In this document: positions 1 through 8,527 of the stretch, one piece after another
How positions within the stretch are numbered: the stretch's first letter is position 1
How the letters are laid out: every line of letters begins with the position of its first letter
NCBI GenBank assembly: GCA_002414865.1
Contig: DIAQ01000033.1
Span: 4,280-26,605, forward strand
DNA length: 22,326 bases
Direction: 5' to 3'
Source: a candidate division Hyd24-12 bacterium UBA5074
GTDB taxonomy: Bacteria; Fermentibacterota; Fermentibacteria; Fermentibacterales; Fermentibacteraceae
The notes under the pieces: model-generated
The model's input: the letters and a program-made list of their open reading frames with translations, nothing else
Told to the model about the DNA's origin: nothing
Databases searched by the model: none
Position numbers and translations under genes: made by a program

Positions 1-2337
1 GACAACATGGCGGTCCGGCTCGAGGACCGCGTCCACAGGGGATACGCCTTCTGCATCGTCGACGAGGTCGACAGCGTGCTCATCGACGAAGCCCGCACGC
101 CCCTGATCATCAGCGGCGCGGTGGGGGTCTCCCGGAACAGGTACAAGGAGTTCCGCAACCCGGTCGGCAGGCTTGCGTCGAAGCAGACCGAGCTGGTCAG
201 CAGGATCGTTGCCGAGGCCGACGGGCTCTGGGAGTCCGGCAAGAAGTGGGAGGCCGCCGACCTCTATCTCAAGGCGAGGAGGGGCGCCCCCAAGCACAGG
301 AGACTGACCCGCTCGCTCCAGGATCCCGACCGGCTGCGCGAGGTGCAGAAGGTCGAGGGCGAGAGGATGCGGGAGAAGAACCTCCACGAGCTCGACGAGG
401 ACCTGCTCTTCGCGATAGACGAGAGGGAGCGCTCGGTCGCCCTCTCGGAGGAGGGCAGGAAGGTGCTCTCCCCGGAGGATCCCGACTTCTTCCAGATGAG
501 GGATGTAGGAGAGGTCCTGGCAGAGGTCGAGGCGCTGCAGGTGGGCGCGGAGGAGATGCTCGAAAAGCGCAGGACGGCCCTGGAGGAGCACTCGAAGAGG
601 GCCGAGGCCCTCCATGACATAGACCAGCTGCTGAGGGCATTCCAGCTCTACGAGAAGGATGTCGAGTACGTGATCGACGACGGGCGCGTCGTGATCGTCG
701 ACCAGTTCACGGGGAGGCTGATGCCCGGCAGGCGGTTCAGTGACGGTCTCCACGAGGCCCTCGAGGCCAAGGAGAACGTCGAGATCCGCGCCGAGACGCA
801 GACCCTCGCAACCATCACCATCCAGAACTACTTCAGGATGTACGACAAGCTGGCCGGGATGACCGGCACGGCGGAGACCGAGGCCGAGGAGTTCGGCTCC
901 ATCTACAGCCTCGACGTCATAGTGATCCCCACGAATGTGCCCGTCGTGCGGATGGACCATGATGATCGCGTATACAAGACCAAGCGCGAGAAATACATGG
1001 CTGTGATGGACGAGATCGCCGAGCTGCATTCCCGCAGCCAGCCGGTGCTGGTCGGAACGGTCTCGGTCGAAGTCTCGGAGACGCTCTCCAAGCTGCTGAC
1101 CGCCAGAAAGATACCGCATAACGTGCTGAACGCGCGACAGCACCAGCGCGAAGCCGAGGTCATCATGCTCGCAGGACAGCCCGGAGCGGTGACCATCGCC
1201 ACCAACATGGCCGGGCGCGGCACGGACATCAAGATCGCCCAGGCGGTCCGCGAAGTGACCGGTCCAGACGGCTCGAAGGAGCCGGGCGGGCTGTTCGTCA
1301 TCGGAACGGAGAGACACGAGGCCAGGCGCATCGACCGGCAGCTCAGGGGCAGGAGCGGCCGCCAGGGGGACCCCGGGGGGAGCAGGTTCTACCTTTCCCT
1401 GGAGGACGACCTGTTCAGGCTCTTCGCCTCGGAGAAGATGATAGAGTTCCTCAAGAAGTCCGGCCGCGATGAGAGCGAGGTGATCGAGCACTCCCTCCTC
1501 ACGAAGGCCATAGAGCGAGCGCAGAGAAGGGTCGAGGAATACAACTTCGGGATAAGGAAGCACCTCCTCGAGTACGATGACGTGGCGAACAAGCAGCGCG
1601 AGGTCGTCTACGGCAGGAGGCTGCAGGCCCTGACGGGCGCCGGCCTCCAGGAGGAGGTCAGGGACATGATCTCCTCCGTGGCCGGGTTCGTGCTCGAAGA
1701 AGCCTTCCCCGAAAAGACGAGACCCGAAGAGTGGAATCCGGGAAGGGGCAGGGCCGCCCTGCAGGATCTCGCCGGCGTCACCTTCGACCTCGGAGACCTG
1801 CCCGGATCCACGGACGATCCGGCGGAGGCCCGCACCAAGGCGGTCTCGCGGCTCCTCGACTTCTACGCCTTCAAGGAGAGCAAGCTCGGCTCCCCCCTGA
1901 TGCGGGAGCTCGAGAAGTGGTCGGTCCTCAGAGCCATCGACCTCAAGTGGAGGGAGCACCTCCTGGAGATCGACCATCTCAAGGAGGGCATCGGCCTGCG
2001 CTCCTACGGCCAGAGGGATCCCCTGGTCGAGTTCAAGAAGGAGGCATTCGAGATGTTCGAGGCCCTCCTGGACGAGGTCGACAAGCTGGCCGTCCGCCAG
2101 GTGCTGTCCCTCTGGCCACAGCAGACGGCTCCGCTGTCGAGGGAGGCGCAGCCGGCCGGCGTGGCGCACAGGCCCGGCCTTCAGAGGCCGATCGCACCCG
2201 ATTCGGCGGGAGGGCCGCCCCGCCCGCAGATCACGGAGAAGCCGGCCACTGTCCGGCGGGACGTCCCGAAGGTGGGCAGGAACGAGCCTTGTCCGTGCGG
2301 AAGCGGCAAGAAGTACAAGCACTGCTGCGGCAGTTGA
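1..2337 (+). CDS. secA: Preprotein translocase ATPase SecA (5' end outside window)
   Basis: SecA is the cytoplasmic motor that drives unfolded preproteins through the SecYEG channel using ATP. The reading frame is open from base 1, so the first roughly 200 residues, including Walker A, lie upstream. The 778 visible residues begin just before the DEVDS motif (about residue 21) and the DEARTPLIISG signature. The second ATPase half carries ATNMAGRGTD near residue 400 and the arginine-rich GRSGRQGD motif. The C-terminus is a zinc-binding SEC-C tail: C764, C766, C775 and C776 in a CPCGSGKKYKHCC context, which in the family binds SecB or ribosomes. A charged insertion at about residues 40-200, with an ARRGAPKHR stretch, recalls the longer SecA form of Bacteroidetes and relatives. 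The gene is followed after 11 bases by a YtxH-type gene with its own strong ribosome binding site. Identity is certain; only the start is missing. Confidence 0.98.
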   Translation, partial: DNMAVRLEDRVHRGYAFCIVDEVDSVLIDEARTPLIISGAVGVSRNRYKEFRNPVGRLASKQTELVSRIVAEADGLWESGKKWEAADLYLKARRGAPKHRRLTRSLQDPDRLREVQKVEGERMREKNLHELDEDLLFAIDERERSVALSEEGRKVLSPEDPDFFQMRDVGEVLAEVEALQVGAEEMLEKRRTALEEHSKRAEALHDIDQLLRAFQLYEKDVEYVIDDGRVVIVDQFTGRLMPGRRFSDGLHEALEAKENVEIRAETQTLATITIQNYFRMYDKLAGMTGTAETEAEEFGSIYSLDVIVIPTNVPVVRMDHDDRVYKTKREKYMAVMDEIAELHSRSQPVLVGTVSVEVSETLSKLLTARKIPHNVLNARQHQREAEVIMLAGQPGAVTIATNMAGRGTDIKIAQAVREVTGPDGSKEPGGLFVIGTERHEARRIDRQLRGRSGRQGDPGGSRFYLSLEDDLFRLFASEKMIEFLKKSGRDESEVIEHSLLTKAIERAQRRVEEYNFGIRKHLLEYDDVANKQREVVYGRRLQALTGAGLQEEVRDMISSVAGFVLEEAFPEKTRPEEWNPGRGRAALQDLAGVTFDLGDLPGSTDDPAEARTKAVSRLLDFYAFKESKLGSPLMRELEKWSVLRAIDLKWREHLLEIDHLKEGIGLRSYGQRDPLVEFKKEAFEMFEALLDEVDKLAVRQVLSLWPQQTAPLSREAQPAGVAHRPGLQRPIAPDSAGGPPRPQITEKPATVRRDVPKVGRNEPCPCGSGKKYKHCCGS

Positions 2338-2348
2338 AGGGGGGAGAA

Positions 2349-2603
2349 ATGTCGGAGAGAGGGAACGGAGAGGCCTGGGCGTTCTTCACGGGCGCCGTCA
2401 TCGGCGGGATAGCAGCGCTTCTGCTGGCCCCCGCGAAGGGCTCCGAGACGCGGGCCAGGATCAGGCAGGTGGCCGAGGAAGCCGTCTCGAAGGGCGGCGA
2501 GCTCGTCGAGAGCGGCAAGACCGAAGCCGGCAAGCTAATCAGCAAGGGCCGCGACAAGCTCGAGACATTCGCCCAGAAGTGCGAGGAGAAGGCTGCCCAG
2601 TAA
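2349..2603 (+). CDS. Small YtxH-domain membrane protein
   Basis: This 84-residue protein starts at an ATG preceded by an AGGGGGGAG ribosome binding site (2338-2346). Residues 10-28 form one hydrophobic glycine/alanine-rich segment (GAVIGGIAALLLAP), followed by KGSETRARI. That is the YtxH signature of a membrane segment ending in an AP-x-x-G-x-x-TR motif. The remaining 55 residues are a charged lysine/glutamate-rich helix with heptad-like spacing, probably cytoplasmic and coiled-coil or amphipathic. YtxH family members are linked to general stress responses, but no biochemical activity is established. It lies 11 bases after secA and is probably co-transcribed with it. The family is clear from the motif; the function is unknown. 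Confidence 0.8.
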   Translation: MSERGNGEAWAFFTGAVIGGIAALLLAPAKGSETRARIRQVAEEAVSKGGELVESGKTEAGKLISKGRDKLETFAQKCEEKAAQ

Positions 2604-2608
2604 GGATT

Positions 2609-2633
2609 CGCCCGGCCCCGGCTCCGCCGGGCG
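2609..2633. other. GC-rich hairpin just upstream of a GTG start
   Basis: The bases CGCCCGGC (2609-2616) and GCCGGGCG (2626-2633) are perfect inverted repeats with a 9-base loop. The element fills the gap between the YtxH stop at 2603 and the GTG start at 2635. No T-run follows, so it does not look like a standard intrinsic terminator. No clear Shine-Dalgarno sequence is visible before the GTG, so the hairpin could dampen initiation. That role is only inferred, and chance is possible in such GC-rich DNA. Confidence 0.3.
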
Positions 2634-2634
2634 C

Positions 2635-3474
2635 GTGCTGGTCTGGGGCGACGGCGCAGTCGGCAGAGGGCTGGCCGTCGCCCTTTCACGGAATGCCGAG
2701 GTGATCCTCGTGGGCCCGCCCGGGTGCTCCGAGGGGATCGTCGAGGTGGTCTGCACCGGGGCCATCCGGGGCCGCGCGCGCCTCCCGCTCGTGCGCCCCG
2801 CCTCCGCCCCGGCGGCGGATTCGGTTCTCGCAGCCCTCAAGGCCTACGATATCTCGGGAGCTGCGGAGGATATCCGCCGGACAGGCTGCCCGGTCGTCTG
2901 CCTCTCCAACGGGATGGGCCTGGAGGAGGAGTGGGGCGGTCCCGCCTGCGGGGTCGAGTACGCCGTTGTGCTGGGGGGGTTCAGGAGGGCTGGAGACGGC
3001 CTCGTGGAGACACATCCGGGAGGCATCATCGCGGCGAGGAGCGGGAAGGCCGCGGAGCTCCTGGAGGGAGCCGTCGACGACCTCGTCCTGGCAGATTCCG
3101 TCGCCCCCTGGCGCTGGGCCAAGTGGCTGCTGAACAGCTCTCTCAATCCTGTTGCGGCCCTCGCCGGAGCGGCCAACGACGAGCTGGCCCCGGCGGGCCT
3201 GGACATGATCGTGAGGGAGATGCAGGCCGAGATGGCCCCGGCGGTGCCGGCTGCATGCAGGGCCTGGGCCTCGGCCAAAGCCCTCGAGATGGGCGATTAC
3301 CTGTTCGCCAACTCCTCCAACAGGTGCAGCATGCTGGGCGACCTGGATGCGGGCCGCAGGACCGAGATCGAATTCCTCACAGGGCTTGCAGTGAGGCGTC
3401 TGCCTCCGGGCGGCTGCCCGGTGTGCCGCGCCGTCTATCTGCTGATGAGGGCCAGGTGCGGCTCCAACGCCTAG
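2635..3474 (+). CDS. Ketopantoate reductase-like NADP-dependent oxidoreductase (PanE/ApbA family)
   Basis: The family reduces 2-dehydropantoate to pantoate with NADPH in coenzyme A synthesis, though many members act on other 2-oxo acids. The 279-residue protein opens with a Rossmann strand and glycine loop, VLVWGDGAVGRG. It has LKAYD around residue 70 (K69), then SNG (N92), where the family keeps KAYD and QNG. The C-terminal helical domain has K163 and N167 (WAKWLLN), matching the catalytic lysine and substrate-binding asparagine, and E244 in RRTEIEFLTG, matching the conserved TE-I-x-x-x-x-G motif. The C-terminal end is cysteine-rich and diverges from the usual ending. The start is GTG because an in-frame TAA at 2536 closes the frame upstream and no other start codon lies between. 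No other pantothenate gene is nearby, so the true substrate is uncertain. The stop shares a CTAG with the convergent gene. Confidence 0.75.
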   Translation: MLVWGDGAVGRGLAVALSRNAEVILVGPPGCSEGIVEVVCTGAIRGRARLPLVRPASAPAADSVLAALKAYDISGAAEDIRRTGCPVVCLSNGMGLEEEWGGPACGVEYAVVLGGFRRAGDGLVETHPGGIIAARSGKAAELLEGAVDDLVLADSVAPWRWAKWLLNSSLNPVAALAGAANDELAPAGLDMIVREMQAEMAPAVPAACRAWASAKALEMGDYLFANSSNRCSMLGDLDAGRRTEIEFLTGLAVRRLPPGGCPVCRAVYLLMRARCGSNA

Positions 3475-3989
3475 AAGGCGTCCTCCTCGTCGCCCATGTC
3501 CGTCTCCTTGTCGAGGAGCTCCCAGGCCGGGGTGCCCGTTATCTCCTGGAGCTCGTCCACGACTTCGAGCTGGGAAGGGTCGATCTGGAGGGACAGGGCG
3601 TAGAGCTCGAGGGCTTCCTCCTCCTGTCCGCGGATGATGAAGATGCGGGCCATGGCATTGTAGGCTCCGACGAGCTCGGGATCGAACTCCACGGCCTTTT
3701 CGAGGGCATGGATGGCGTTGTCCACCATCAGCTCCTCGTCCTTTTCCTCGCCCCAGATCTCCGCGGGGGGGAGGTTCTCGAGAAGGGCCATCCCCCAGCA
3801 GAGACCTATCCGGAGCCAGGCCTCGGCATTGTCCGGGTCGATCTGCGTGACCTGCTCGAGGAGCTGGATAGCCTTCTTGGGGGAGTGGTCGTCCGTATAG
3901 ACGCGGGCGAGGAGCAGACGCGACTCGATGTCGTCGGGATCCTTCGCGACTGCTGCCTGAAGCTCCTTCCTGGAAAGCTGCTGCTCCAT
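3471..3989 (-). CDS. Cytoplasmic tetratricopeptide-repeat protein
   Basis: The 172-residue protein has no signal peptide or membrane segment. It contains at least three TPR-like units. The first spans about residues 18-52 and ends VTQIDPDN. The second begins AEAWLRIGLCWGMALL and is interrupted by an acidic insertion at about residues 70-88. The last runs over residues 90-137 and ends LSLQIDPSQ. The C-terminus is strongly acidic. TPR arrays form superhelical protein-binding scaffolds; nothing visible names a partner. I chose the ATG at 3989 because a GGAGG lies upstream at a slightly long spacing (about 12 bases) and the protein then begins directly with TPR helix-like sequence. A frame extension to 4055 would add 22 low-complexity residues and overlap recG. 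The gene is divergent from recG across 64 bases in which I see no convincing promoter. Confidence 0.75.
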   Translation of the reverse strand: MEQQLSRKELQAAVAKDPDDIESRLLLARVYTDDHSPKKAIQLLEQVTQIDPDNAEAWLRIGLCWGMALLENLPPAEIWGEEKDEELMVDNAIHALEKAVEFDPELVGAYNAMARIFIIRGQEEEALELYALSLQIDPSQLEVVDELQEITGTPAWELLDKETDMGDEEDAF

Positions 3990-4053
3990 AGTCAGTGCAC
4001 GACCTCCATCGGGGTGGGTTTTCGTTGGCCCGTCAATACACGGCGGTTCCGGC

Positions 4054-6165
4054 ATGCGTCAAGACCCGTCCATCAGTGCTCTCTGCGGGCCTTCGGGATG
4101 GCGTGTGCGGACATGGCGGGAGACCTGCTTGCTGCAGGATGAGGTGCGCTTCTGCAGAGGAGTCGGCCCCGCCCGCGCAGAGCTCCTGGGCAGGCTCGGG
4201 ATCCGGACCCGGGGCGATCTCCTGCTCCACATCCCGAGGACCTATCTGGACAGGCGGGGGATCTCGCGAATCTGCGATCTCGTGCCCGGTTCCGAGTCGG
4301 TGGTCTCTGCGAGCGTCTCCTCGGTCCGCGAGACGAGGACGCGCAACGGCAGGAGGATGCTCGTTGCGGTGCTCACTGATGGCACGGGAAGGCTCGAAGC
4401 GGCCTTCCTGAACGCAGGGTACCTGCGGAAGGCGCTCTTCCCGGGCAGGAGCCTTCTGGCGGCCGGCCGCGTGGAGCTGCGCGCGGGACTCTCGATGTTC
4501 CATCCCGAGCTGCACTTCCCGGCAGCTGAGGACGTCGAGATGCTGGAGAAGGGCTCGATCCTTCCCGTCTATCCGCTGACCTCGGGCCTGTCCCAGGGCG
4601 TTCTGAGATCGGTGGTGTCGGCGGCCCTCGAAGACTGCAGAGAGGGGCTGGACCCCGTCCTCCCTCCCGAGGTCCTCCGAAGGGAGGGCTTCCCGGAGCG
4701 CTGGGAGGCCTACCGGGCGATCCATGAGCCTGCGGGACCGGAGGAGCCGCCGGCGGCCAGGCGGATCCTCGCGCTCGAGGAGCTGCTCCTCTACCAGATG
4801 GCCCTCAGGAGGATCCGGGCCGGCAGTCCCGGGCTCGGAGCCCACCCTATCCCCGCCGGGGTGGAGGACAGGTTCCGAAGCTCGCTGCCGTTCGTCCTGA
4901 CGCCCAGCCAGGTCACCTGCCTCCGGGATGTGCTGGCCGACATGGCGCGCCGGACTCCCATGCGCAGGCTTCTCCAGGGTGATGTCGGATCGGGCAAGAC
5001 GGTCGTGGCCGCCGGCGCCTGCCTGTCGTGCATCTCCGCCGGGCTGCAGTGCGCCGTCCTCGCTCCCACCGAGGTCCTCGCAGAGCAGCATGCGGTGACT
5101 TTCCGCAGGCTCCTGGGAGGTCTCGGAGCGCGCATCGGCATGCTCACGGGCGGATCGCCGCCCGCGCGGCGAAGAGAGCTGCTCTCGGGGCTTCAGTCCG
5201 GAGGGGTGGACCTCCTTGTGGGCACGCACGCCATCCTCGAGCCGGAGGTCGGATTCCGTTCCCTTGCGCTCCTGATCGTGGACGAGCAGCACAAATTCGG
5301 AGTCGAGCAGAGGGAGGCGCTCCTGGCCGGCCGGGATCCGCGCCCCCATCTGCTGGTGATGTCTGCCACCCCCATACCACGGACCCTGGCCATGACCTTC
5401 TACGGCGACCTCGACACATCCAGGATAGTGGAGATGCCTCCCGGGAGAGGGGTCACGGAGACACGCCGGGTTTCCGGAGACCAGGGGCGGCAAGAAGCCA
5501 TGGGGTACCTCCTGGAAAGGCTCGACAGGGGTGAGAGGGCCTATGTGGTCTATCCCCTGAGAGAGGCTTCGGAGAAGCAGGACCTGAGGGATGCCGCCAC
5601 CGCCAGGGAGTCCCTGGCGAGAGGACCTGCGGGGAGGCACGGGGTCGGTCTCCTCACGGGGGCGATGACGGCCGCCGCGAAGCTCGAGGCCGCGACCGCC
5701 TTCGCCTCGGGGAGCATATCGACGCTGGTCAGCACGACCGTGGTCGAGGTGGGCCTGGACGTTCCCGAGGCCACTGTGATGATCGTGGCGCACGCCGACA
5801 GGTTCGGCCTCAGCCAGCTCCACCAGCTCAGGGGCCGCATCGGCAGGGGCGGCAGGGACGCGAGGTGCTATCTGGTGGCTCCCGCGGGCATATCGGCCGA
5901 AGCCCGGGCCAGGCTCGATGTCCTGGTCTCCTCGACCGACGGGTTCGCCATCGCGGAGAAGGACCTCGCGCTTCGGGGCCCGGGCGACTTCATGGGGACG
6001 AGGCAGCACGGGATCCCCGAGTTCAGGGCAGCCGATCTCTCGAAGGATCTGGACCTCGTCGCGGAGGCCGGGAGACTGGCCTTGACGCAGGACGGCGCAG
6101 TTGCGAGAAACTTCGAGACGGAGATCAGATGGAGGTTCGGAGACAGGATGATCCCTATCGCATGA
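4054..6165 (+). CDS. recG: ATP-dependent DNA helicase RecG
   Basis: RecG reverses stalled replication forks and migrates branched DNA. The 703-residue length is normal for the family. An N-terminal wedge/OB region is seen from about residue 27 (DEVRFCRGVGPARAELL, then LLLHIPRTYLDRR). The helicase core has Walker A GDVGSGKT at residues 309-316, the Walker B DEQH box at 410-413 that is characteristic of RecG, SATPIPRTLAMT, STTVVEVGLDVP, and motif VI QLRGRIGRGG at about 591-600. The RecG C-terminal signature GPGDFMGTRQHG follows. The ATG at 4054 has only a weak ribosome binding site, and the first ~25 residues are not conserved-looking, so a downstream GTG or TTG start is possible. The gene is transcribed away from the TPR gene and followed by a 165-base gap, so it may be monocistronic. 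Confidence 0.97.
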   Translation: MRQDPSISALCGPSGWRVRTWRETCLLQDEVRFCRGVGPARAELLGRLGIRTRGDLLLHIPRTYLDRRGISRICDLVPGSESVVSASVSSVRETRTRNGRRMLVAVLTDGTGRLEAAFLNAGYLRKALFPGRSLLAAGRVELRAGLSMFHPELHFPAAEDVEMLEKGSILPVYPLTSGLSQGVLRSVVSAALEDCREGLDPVLPPEVLRREGFPERWEAYRAIHEPAGPEEPPAARRILALEELLLYQMALRRIRAGSPGLGAHPIPAGVEDRFRSSLPFVLTPSQVTCLRDVLADMARRTPMRRLLQGDVGSGKTVVAAGACLSCISAGLQCAVLAPTEVLAEQHAVTFRRLLGGLGARIGMLTGGSPPARRRELLSGLQSGGVDLLVGTHAILEPEVGFRSLALLIVDEQHKFGVEQREALLAGRDPRPHLLVMSATPIPRTLAMTFYGDLDTSRIVEMPPGRGVTETRRVSGDQGRQEAMGYLLERLDRGERAYVVYPLREASEKQDLRDAATARESLARGPAGRHGVGLLTGAMTAAAKLEAATAFASGSISTLVSTTVVEVGLDVPEATVMIVAHADRFGLSQLHQLRGRIGRGGRDARCYLVAPAGISAEARARLDVLVSSTDGFAIAEKDLALRGPGDFMGTRQHGIPEFRAADLSKDLDLVAEAGRLALTQDGAVARNFETEIRWRFGDRMIPIA

Positions 6166-6330
6166 AGCTCTCCTGGAATGCGCAGGTTGCGGCTTGCAGG
6201 CCGCTTGCGAATATTGATCCGGGGAGTTGGCGATGGACGCGCCCGGGCGCCGGGCGTAGTGCGTACGGTATCTTGTTATGGCAGTTCAGGTTGACCTGGA
6301 TCGCAATCCGATTCCTGGCAGGGGGGGCTG
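6166..6330. other. Intergenic region with inverted repeats after recG
   Basis: This 165-base gap separates recG from the TPR/TonB gene. It contains a short stem, GCGGC (6189-6193) with GCCGC (6200-6204), and a perfect 12-base palindrome, GCGCCCGGGCGC (6239-6250), followed by another CGGGCG. Neither is followed by a T-run, so a classical terminator is not supported. I looked for a -35/-10 pair and found only partial matches, none convincing. The ribosome binding site of the next gene (a run of Gs after CA) sits at its end. The palindrome could be a protein-binding site or chance in GC-rich DNA. Confidence 0.3.
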
Positions 6331-8514
6331 ATGAGCGCTGCTGAAGATCGTCTGAACGAGCTCCTGCGTGCAGCGAGGAGACAGGTTCAGTCCGGCGATC
6401 GCGACCTTGCCATCCGCACGCTACAGAAGGCGCTGGACATCGATCCCGACAACGAGGAGATCCGGGGGGAGATCATGGCCATCGAGCGCGAGAATGCAGC
6501 CATGAAGGCATTCAAGCGCACGAGGTCCGCCAGGAGCTTCAGCCCGGGGGAGAAGACCTCCGCAGCCACCGGCGAGGGCTTCGTCGAGGAGTGTCTGCGG
6601 CGTTCCGCGGAGGCCTCCTCGGCCGGAGACGACATCCGGGCTCTCCAGGAGCTCGAGAGGGCCCGCAGGCAGGACCCCGAGAACGCGGACATCCTCAAGA
6701 GGATCAAGCAGGTCAAGAGGAGCATCAAGGCCAACAACCTGGCCGATCTGGGCATGACCAGGCTCCGCGGGGGAGACCCCGTAGGGGCCCTCGAGCAGGC
6801 CAGGAAGATCTTCGAGTTCTGGCCCGCCTCCCCGGCGCTGGCAAGGCTGACTGGGGAGATGGAGGGCTTCGATCCCTCCTGGACGCCTCCGACGGCCGCC
6901 GCGGCCCCGGTCCAGCCCCCCGAGACGGTGCAGGCCGTCATGGTAGAGGCTCCCGCAGCGGCTCGCCCGACCTCCCGGGAAGAGGCGGCCATCGCCTCGA
7001 TAAGGGACAGGATAGCGCGCAGCGCATATGCCGAGGCCTACGAGGAGGCCGCCGCCGCTCAGGCCGCCTATCCCTCCAACCCCGTCATCAGGGAGCTGGT
7101 CGACAAGCTGCGGAAGGTTGCCGCACCGGAGCCCGCGCGCCCCGCCCAGGAGCCCAGGCGAGAACGCGGAGAGGCTGCGGCCGCGGCCCCGGCGGAGGGG
7201 AGGCGCAGATTCCCTCTGGTCCCGGTCGCAATCGTCGGATTGCTGGCGATCGCAGCCGTCATCCTGTTCGTCTTCGTGCTGCGAAAGCCACCCGCGCCCG
7301 CCGTGCCGGCGGATCTGCCATACAGCGCGACTCTCGTGCTCCAGGGCCCGCCCGAAGCGGTGGTCAACATCGACGGGAATGCGGTCAGGAGGGCGCCCGA
7401 TGGCAGCATCCTGCTGACGGGCAGCGATTTCGGAACGAAGAACATCGAGGTCCGCGCCGAGGGATACGAGGTCCTCCTCGCCACCCTGGAAGTGGCCCGG
7501 GGCCAGGTCCTCTCGGACACCCTCGTGCTCCAGCCGCTCGGGACCGGCACCGCGCGCGTGGCCTTCACTCTGCGCATGCCTGAGGGGGAGGCCCAGCCCG
7601 ACCCTCAGGCGGTTTCCTACCTGGTCGACGGCCAGCCGGCGGCCGCGATCCCGATCGATCTGCCCACGGGACTGCACGTCTTCCAGGCCGTCATGGATGA
7701 GTTCAACTCGATTCCCGACACCGTGCTCATCGATACGCCGGGCGAGGTCGGCATAGAGCTCGCTCTGCTCTCTCCGGAGACCTCGCAGATCTCGCTGACT
7801 CTCGCCGGGGATATCCCCGGGTCGGCCGTCTTCTATGTCGACGGAGCACAGGTGGGCACCGGCAGGAGGCTCACTCACGTCGCCCAGCGAGGGGACCACA
7901 CCCTCTTGGTGACCATGGATGGCAGGGAGAACTGGACCAGGTCGATAGCACTCGGAGCCGACGGCTTCAGCCAGACCGTCGTCCTCGAGGAGACCGTCAC
8001 GACGGGCCGTCTCCTGATCGGACCCGAGCCGTGGGCGGAGGTTTCCATCAACGGCACCGGCTACGGGCAGACCCCGATGCCCCCGATCGAGCTCGAGGCC
8101 GGCACATACACCGTCAGGTTGACCAATCCCGATTACGAGGATCAGGAAGTGTCGGTCCAGATAGTCACGGGTCAGGACACCAGCATCAGGTACACCGCTC
8201 CCGAGCGCCAGACCCAGCCCGAGATCATCGAGGAGCAGCCCGTCATACCGCCGTTCCCCGTGTCTCAGCCCGCCCCTGCGGTACCCGGCCTGGCGGCCCA
8301 GCGCGGGGATGTGCATGGCTATATCACGCTCGAGGTCAGAGTGGGGACCGACGGTTCCGTGACCGACGTGCAGGTGACCAACGATCCCCTGGGTCTGGGA
8401 TGCGGTCAGGCCGCCGCCGATGCCGTCCGCAGCTGGCGGTTCAACCCCGCGACGCAGGGCGGGGTGCCTGTCGAGGTCACTACGACAGTGCAGGTCCGCT
8501 TCGACGTCCAGTAG
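6331..8514 (+). CDS. Membrane protein with cytoplasmic TPR-like region, PEGA-like domains and TonB C-terminal domain
   Basis: This 727-residue protein has an unusual domain order. Residues 1-175 hold TPR-like helical repeats (AIRTLQKALDIDPDN; ALQELERARRQDPEN). Proline/alanine-rich linkers flank another helical hairpin at about 213-263. A single transmembrane segment lies at about 295-317, preceded by RRR, so the N-terminus should be cytoplasmic and the rest periplasmic. Residues 330-625 contain beta-rich repeats of the PEGA type; the clearest is near 560-620 (TGRLLIGPEPWAEVSINGTG, then GTYTVRLTNPDYED), the others are diverged. Residues 660-727 match a TonB C-terminal domain (GYITLEVRVGTDGSVTDVQV, then AVRSWRFNPA). 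TonB proteins transmit proton-motive energy to outer-membrane receptors, but the usual short N-terminal ExbBD-interacting anchor is not seen and no exbBD or receptor is nearby. It may instead be a periplasm-spanning scaffold. The ATG follows a G-rich ribosome binding site. Confidence 0.85.
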   Translation: MSAAEDRLNELLRAARRQVQSGDRDLAIRTLQKALDIDPDNEEIRGEIMAIERENAAMKAFKRTRSARSFSPGEKTSAATGEGFVEECLRRSAEASSAGDDIRALQELERARRQDPENADILKRIKQVKRSIKANNLADLGMTRLRGGDPVGALEQARKIFEFWPASPALARLTGEMEGFDPSWTPPTAAAAPVQPPETVQAVMVEAPAAARPTSREEAAIASIRDRIARSAYAEAYEEAAAAQAAYPSNPVIRELVDKLRKVAAPEPARPAQEPRRERGEAAAAAPAEGRRRFPLVPVAIVGLLAIAAVILFVFVLRKPPAPAVPADLPYSATLVLQGPPEAVVNIDGNAVRRAPDGSILLTGSDFGTKNIEVRAEGYEVLLATLEVARGQVLSDTLVLQPLGTGTARVAFTLRMPEGEAQPDPQAVSYLVDGQPAAAIPIDLPTGLHVFQAVMDEFNSIPDTVLIDTPGEVGIELALLSPETSQISLTLAGDIPGSAVFYVDGAQVGTGRRLTHVAQRGDHTLLVTMDGRENWTRSIALGADGFSQTVVLEETVTTGRLLIGPEPWAEVSINGTGYGQTPMPPIELEAGTYTVRLTNPDYEDQEVSVQIVTGQDTSIRYTAPERQTQPEIIEEQPVIPPFPVSQPAPAVPGLAAQRGDVHGYITLEVRVGTDGSVTDVQVTNDPLGLGCGQAAADAVRSWRFNPATQGGVPVEVTTTVQVRFDVQ

Positions 8515-8527
8515 CCGGAGGCCGCCG

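Noticed and set aside
1..2337. secA as a truncated pseudogene
   Set aside because: The frame is open to the first base and all visible motifs are intact; the missing start is caused by the window edge.
2724..4142. 472-residue + strand frame crossing the oxidoreductase and the TPR gene
   Set aside because: It is out of frame with both supported genes and arginine/glycine-rich, and it spans a convergent junction. A shadow frame explains it.
4033..6009. 658-residue open frame antisense to recG
   Set aside because: Long antisense frames are expected in GC-rich coding DNA because stop codons are rare. The translation is low-complexity and arginine/glycine-rich, and the + strand recG is unambiguous.
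6421..8316. 631-residue open frame antisense to the TonB-domain gene
   Set aside because: It has biased composition, no domain and no ribosome binding site, and lies wholly within a supported gene.
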